64,000 nucleotides of DNA from Thiothrix lacustris DSM 21227. Its GTDB lineage: Bacteria > Pseudomonadota > Gammaproteobacteria > Thiotrichales > Thiotrichaceae. The number at the start of each line of letters is the position of its first letter. The stretch's first letter is position 1. The notes under the pieces are model-generated. The model searched no databases. It had not been told where the DNA came from and saw only the letters and a program-made list of their open reading frames with translations. Position numbers and translations under genes: made by a program. The stretch spans positions 1 through 64,000 of the forward strand of contig NZ_JHYQ01000007.1 in the NCBI RefSeq assembly GCF_000621325.1. The letters run 5' to 3'. Below are positions 60,282 to 64,000 of the stretch, one piece after another.

Positions 60282-63002
60282 ATGAGCCACCATTATTTAA
60301 ATCAACTCTTTACTCCCAGTAGTGTCGCCGTGTTTGGTGCTAGCGAACGTGAAAAAGCCGTGGGAACACTGGTTTTTCAGAATTTATTGGCGGCTGGCTT
60401 CAAGGGTGCGCTTTACCCAATCAACCCCAAACACGCTGAAGTCCAAGGTCAGATAGCTTATCCGAATCTGGTAGCGTTAAACAAGCCAGTCGATTTAGCC
60501 GTAGTCGCAACCCCGGCGGCAACGGTTCCAGGCATTATCCGTCAGTGTGGCGAACACGGGGTCAAAGGCGTGGTGGTGTTATCGGCCGGGTTTGCCGAGG
60601 CGGGTAATCGCGGGCAACGTCTGCAAAAAGAGATTACCAATATTGCCGGGCAGTACGGTATGCATATCATCGGCCCCAACTGTTTGGGGATTATGCGCCC
60701 ATCGGTGGGGCTGAACGCGACGTTTAGCCGCAATCAAGCGCAGCCGGGCAATCTGGCGCTGGTGTCGCAATCGGGGGCGATGTGTACGGCAGTACTGGAC
60801 TGGGCAGCAACGCAGGGCATTGGTTTTTCCACCGTGATCACGCTGGGTGATACGGCGGATGTGGATTTCGGCGATGCGTTGGACTTTCTGGCGCTTGACC
60901 CCAAAACCGACAGCATTTTGTTGTACGTGGAAGGTGTCCACGATGCACGCGGTTTCATGAGTGGCTTGCGCACCGCTTCACGCATGAAACCGGTAATTGT
61001 GCTGAAAGCTGGGCGTTACGAGGAAGGTTCTCGTGCCGTGATGTCCCACACCGGGGCGATTGTGGGGCGGGATGATGCCTTTGATGCAGCATTGGAACGT
61101 GCCGGGGTCGTGCGGGTGAATACTATCGCGCAATTGTTTTCGGCGGCACAAATCCTGTCATCCGGTATCCGGGTGCAACAGGATCGCTTGTTGATCATTG
61201 CCAATGGCGGTGGCCCTGGCGTGATGGCAACGGATAGAGCGGTGGAAATGGGCTTACGCTTAGCAGAGATTTCCCCGAATACCTTGGCGGAACTGAATAA
61301 GGTTTTGCCGTTTACGTGGTCACACGGCAACCCGGTGGATATCCTCGGTGATGCTGACCCGGAACGCTACATTGCTGCCTTGAAAATCTGTATGCAGGAT
61401 GAGAATCTTGACGGTATCCTCGTCATGCTTACCCCGCAAGCGATGACTGACCCGGTGGCTGTGGCAGAAGCGGTGGTGGATATTTGTAAAACCACTAAAA
61501 ATGCCAAAAATGCCAAGCAGTGTAAGCCTATTCTCACTTGTTGGATGGGTGAGCAGCAGGTGTTGGCTGGGCGCAAAATTTTGACGGCAGCCGGTGTGCC
61601 GCATTTCCGTACACCGGAAGCAGCAGTTGAAGCCTTTGCCTATCTAACCCAGTACCGCAGCAACCAAAAGTTGCTGATGCAGGTGCCGCCTTCCGTCAGG
61701 GAGCAAACCACCGAACCGGATGTGGATGGTGCTCGCCTGATCATTGAGAGCGTACTCGCAGAAGGGCGACGTTCGCTATCGACGACGGAATCCCGCGCTA
61801 TCCTGTCGGCGTTCCGCATTCCTGCGGTGCCGACCATTCTGGTGCGCAGCCCGTCGGAAGCGCTGGTGGCCGCCGAATCGCTGGGTTATCCGGTGGTGCT
61901 GAAAATCAGTTCGCACGATATTTCGCACAAGTCTGACGTGGATGGGGTACGTTTGAATGTTGCCAGCGCTCATGCGGTGCGTAGCGTTTATCTGGAGTTG
62001 ATCGAATCTGCCCGCCGCAGCCTGCCCGAGGCGCGTATCGACGGGGTGACGGTGGAAAGCATGTACCACAGCAAATCCTCCCGTGAACTGATGATCGGGG
62101 TAGTGCGCGACCCGGTATTCGGCCCAGTCATCAGCTTTGGTATGGGGGGTACGTCGGTAGAAATTCACCGTGACCGCGCCGTGGCTTTGCCACCGCTGAA
62201 CGATTACATGATCAAGAAAACGGTGTGCCGTACCCGTGTGGCGCGCTTGCTGGGCAATTTCCGCAATATGCCCGCAATTAATTTCGAGGCATTGTGGAAA
62301 GTCATGCAGCGCGTGTCCGAGATGGTGTGCGAGTTGCCGGAAGTGGTGGAGATGGACATCAATCCGTTAATGGCGGATGCTGACGGTGTGATTGCGGTGG
62401 ATGCGCGGTTTATCATCAACTACCCACCGACTTCAGCGCGGCGTTATGATCATATGGCGATTCACCCCTATCCCAACGATTTGGTGAAGCGCCTGCAATT
62501 ACCCGATGGAACGGATATTGTCATTCGTCCGATCCGCCCGGAAGATGCCGAAATGGAGCAGGAATTCGTGCGCAACCTGTCGAAAGAATCGCGTTACATG
62601 CGCTTCATGCAAGCATTACGGGAACTCACGCCTGACATGCTGGTGCGTCTTACGCAAATTGATTATGACCGTGAAATGGCCTTTCTGGCGCTGACAAGGC
62701 AAGAGGGTAAGGAAGTCGAGATGGGTGTGGCGCGTTATGCCATTAACCCCGACAAAAGCAGTTGTGAATTCGCGCTAGTGATTGCCGATGAGTGGCAAAA
62801 TCGTGGTCTCGGCGGTGTAATGATGCAGACCCTGATTGATACGGCGCGTGCTAAAGGCTTGCGTACCATTGAGGGCGAAGTATTGCCGCATAATAATGGA
62901 ATGCTTAAGCTGATGCAGCGCTTAGGTTTTGCTCGTCATCAGGATGGGCTGGATGATGGTGTGGTGATGGTCACCAAACGCTTAGGAGATACCTGTTGTT
63001 AA
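60282..63002 (+). CDS. Pat-like protein acetyltransferase fused to an ADP-forming acyl-CoA synthetase module
   Basis: I use the ATG at 60282 (906 residues), with AGAGG upstream; the frame is open 22 codons more. The layout is that of Pat/YfiQ enzymes: CoA-binding domain (SSVAVFGASEREKAVG, about residues 12-27), succinyl-CoA ligase-like domain, ATP-grasp domain (about 500-715; GYPVVLKISSHDISHKSD), and a C-terminal GNAT acetyltransferase (about 735-900; NRGLGGVMMQTLID binds acetyl-CoA). Pat controls acetyl-CoA synthetase by lysine acetylation. The SHTGA motif at H256 matches the phospho-histidine of active ADP-forming synthetases, whereas enterobacterial Pat is, as I recall, substituted there. 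It may thus have both activities. Its end overlaps thiD by 7 bases. Confidence 0.9.
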   Translation: MSHHYLNQLFTPSSVAVFGASEREKAVGTLVFQNLLAAGFKGALYPINPKHAEVQGQIAYPNLVALNKPVDLAVVATPAATVPGIIRQCGEHGVKGVVVLSAGFAEAGNRGQRLQKEITNIAGQYGMHIIGPNCLGIMRPSVGLNATFSRNQAQPGNLALVSQSGAMCTAVLDWAATQGIGFSTVITLGDTADVDFGDALDFLALDPKTDSILLYVEGVHDARGFMSGLRTASRMKPVIVLKAGRYEEGSRAVMSHTGAIVGRDDAFDAALERAGVVRVNTIAQLFSAAQILSSGIRVQQDRLLIIANGGGPGVMATDRAVEMGLRLAEISPNTLAELNKVLPFTWSHGNPVDILGDADPERYIAALKICMQDENLDGILVMLTPQAMTDPVAVAEAVVDICKTTKNAKNAKQCKPILTCWMGEQQVLAGRKILTAAGVPHFRTPEAAVEAFAYLTQYRSNQKLLMQVPPSVREQTTEPDVDGARLIIESVLAEGRRSLSTTESRAILSAFRIPAVPTILVRSPSEALVAAESLGYPVVLKISSHDISHKSDVDGVRLNVASAHAVRSVYLELIESARRSLPEARIDGVTVESMYHSKSSRELMIGVVRDPVFGPVISFGMGGTSVEIHRDRAVALPPLNDYMIKKTVCRTRVARLLGNFRNMPAINFEALWKVMQRVSEMVCELPEVVEMDINPLMADADGVIAVDARFIINYPPTSARRYDHMAIHPYPNDLVKRLQLPDGTDIVIRPIRPEDAEMEQEFVRNLSKESRYMRFMQALRELTPDMLVRLTQIDYDREMAFLALTRQEGKEVEMGVARYAINPDKSSCEFALVIADEWQNRGLGGVMMQTLIDTARAKGLRTIEGEVLPHNNGMLKLMQRLGFARHQDGLDDGVVMVTKRLGDTCC

Positions 63003-63802
63003 CAGAAAACACATCTTCCCCGGCAATGCCGGTTGTCATGACACTGGCGGGGCACGACCCTAGTGGTGGAGCGGGCATTCAGGCGGATATTGAGGCGATT
63101 GCCAGTCAGGGGTGTCACCCGGTGACGGTGATCACGTGCTTAACTGTGCAAGATACCTGCAATGTGCAACGCATTGAGCCGCTGGCGGATTACCTGATTG
63201 AGCAGCAGGCTGAAACGCTGTTGGCCGATATGCCGATAGCGGCGTTCAAAATCGGTTTGCTGGGCAGTGTGGATGTGGTGCAGGCGGTGCACCGCATTTT
63301 GTTGCAAGCACCGGATGTGCCGGTCATTCTCGATCCAGTGCTGGCCGCAGGGGGTGGTAAAGGCTTTACCAGCGATGAGTTGCTGGGTGCCATTCGCGAA
63401 TACCTGTTGCCACTGGCAACGTTACTGACGCCGAATGTGCCGGAAGCGGCGCAATTGGCCGTGCGCGGTGAAACGCAGGACGAACACGCCTTTTCTTTGA
63501 TGGATCAAGGCTGTGAGTATGTATTGCTGACCGGTACTCATGCGCCAACCGAGCGCGTGGAAAATGCCCTGTATGGTGATGGTAAGCGCTTACGCACTTG
63601 GCTGTGGGAGCGCTTGCCAGAAACTTATCACGGTTCGGGCTGCACATTGGCGTCGGCCTGTGCTGCAAATCTTGCCAAGGGTATGGAAGTCAGCAAGGCC
63701 GTTGCCGCTGCGCAAGCGTATACGTGGGGAAGTTTGCAAGCTGCACACAAGCTGGGACGTGGACAATGGTTGCCTAACCGTTTGTACTGGCGGCAGGCAT
63801 GA
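62996..63802 (+). CDS. thiD: Hydroxymethylpyrimidine/phosphomethylpyrimidine kinase ThiD
   Basis: ThiD phosphorylates hydroxymethylpyrimidine twice in thiamine synthesis. The 268-residue protein has the ribokinase-like signatures: TLAGHDPSGGAGIQAD (about residues 16-31), the QDTCNV segment, ILDPVLAAGGG, TPNVPEAAQL and YHGSGCTLASA near the anion hole. The start is probably the TTG at 62996: an AGGAG lies 7 bases before it, and the next in-frame ATG (residue 11) has no such site. It overlaps the preceding acetyltransferase gene by 7 bases and the following thiE by 4 (ATGA). Confidence 0.93.
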   Translation: MLTENTSSPAMPVVMTLAGHDPSGGAGIQADIEAIASQGCHPVTVITCLTVQDTCNVQRIEPLADYLIEQQAETLLADMPIAAFKIGLLGSVDVVQAVHRILLQAPDVPVILDPVLAAGGGKGFTSDELLGAIREYLLPLATLLTPNVPEAAQLAVRGETQDEHAFSLMDQGCEYVLLTGTHAPTERVENALYGDGKRLRTWLWERLPETYHGSGCTLASACAANLAKGMEVSKAVAAAQAYTWGSLQAAHKLGRGQWLPNRLYWRQA

Positions 63803-64000
63803 TGCAGGGGCTTTACGTCATCACGGATGGTTCGACAGGTGACGTGTTGTTGGATAAGGTCGAGCAGGCTTTACGCGGTGGCGCTGCACTGGTGCAATAC
63901 CGTGATAAGAGCATGGATGCTACCCGGCGTGGGCAGGAAGCCGCAGCCTTACGCGATTTGTGCCACCACTACCATGCCCTGTTTATCGTCAATGACGATG
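63799..64000 (+). CDS. thiE: Thiamine-phosphate synthase ThiE (5' part)
   Basis: ThiE joins HMP pyrophosphate and thiazole phosphate to thiamine phosphate. Only the first 67 residues are in the window; the frame runs off the right edge. The N-terminus MMQGLYVITDG, then GGAALVQYRDKS (substrate- and pyrophosphate-binding) and HALFIVNDD at the edge are all typical of ThiE. Two ATGs stand in tandem (63799 and 63802); the first overlaps the thiD stop as ATGA. With thiD it forms a thiamine operon fragment. The remaining three quarters of the gene lie outside the window. Confidence 0.92.
   Translation, partial: MMQGLYVITDGSTGDVLLDKVEQALRGGAALVQYRDKSMDATRRGQEAAALRDLCHHYHALFIVNDD

Overview
The window looks like a chromosomal segment of a filamentous, sulfur-oxidising gammaproteobacterium, probably Thiothrix or a close relative in the Thiotrichales. 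This is an inference, not a database match. It rests on the lptFG/rsmA/hemW/recQ complement, a Qmo/Hdr-type sulfur-oxidation operon (qmoA-qmoB-hdrC-hdrB), and a very large block of secreted surface-protein genes as expected of a sheathed or attached filament.

Layout. 1-550: the 3' end of a 23S rRNA gene, a 5S rRNA gene and the operon terminator. 718-9275: two divergent envelope operons. One (minus strand) runs GT2 glycosyltransferase, ArnT-like GT39, PAP2 phosphatase, lptF, lptG. The other (plus strand) runs a YbhN-type membrane protein, a second GT39 and a second PAP2. Together they look like a lipid A/LPS decoration and export locus. 9272-22322: a defence-like island with housekeeping genes inside it. 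It holds a Uma2 nuclease, a single-chain restriction-methylation-specificity protein (AloI-like type IIB/IIG), and a shortened HATPase protein, all coupled to hemW and a CPXCG protein. After these come recQ, a small unknown protein, and a 1457-residue TIR-CHAT-STAND-TPR protein. 22365-25195: a perfect hairpin repeat, rsmA, an OmpA-like protein and a small membrane protein.

25494-53774: the most unusual part. A 999-residue barrel/OmpA/cadherin-like-repeat protein is followed by a metallophosphatase and an FKBP lipoprotein. Next comes a roughly 24-kb minus-strand array of six secreted proteins (168, 1003, about 1997, 880, about 2295 and about 1512 residues). They are built from DUF11-type, SdrD/CnaB-like, GEVEDY, choice-of-anchor and OmpA modules, and one has a long C-terminal beta-barrel-like region. 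Five of the six end in the same DUF11-type terminal strand, and three share an N-terminal signature. I read this as one coordinated outer-surface structure, with the barrel/OmpA protein as anchor or export platform and the FKBP lipoprotein as a possible foldase. It is the best candidate here for an undescribed system.

53939-59004: qmoAB-hdrCB, an electron-transfer complex normally tied to APS reductase, with soluble HdrCB in place of membrane QmoC. 59258-63002: an HDAC-family deacetylase divergent from a Pat-like acetyltransferase fused to an ADP-forming acyl-CoA synthetase module; probably a protein acylation/deacylation pair. 62996-64000: thiD and the start of thiE, coupled behind the acetyltransferase.

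No tRNA, CRISPR array, transposase or phage gene was seen. No gene-free stretch exceeds 300 bases.
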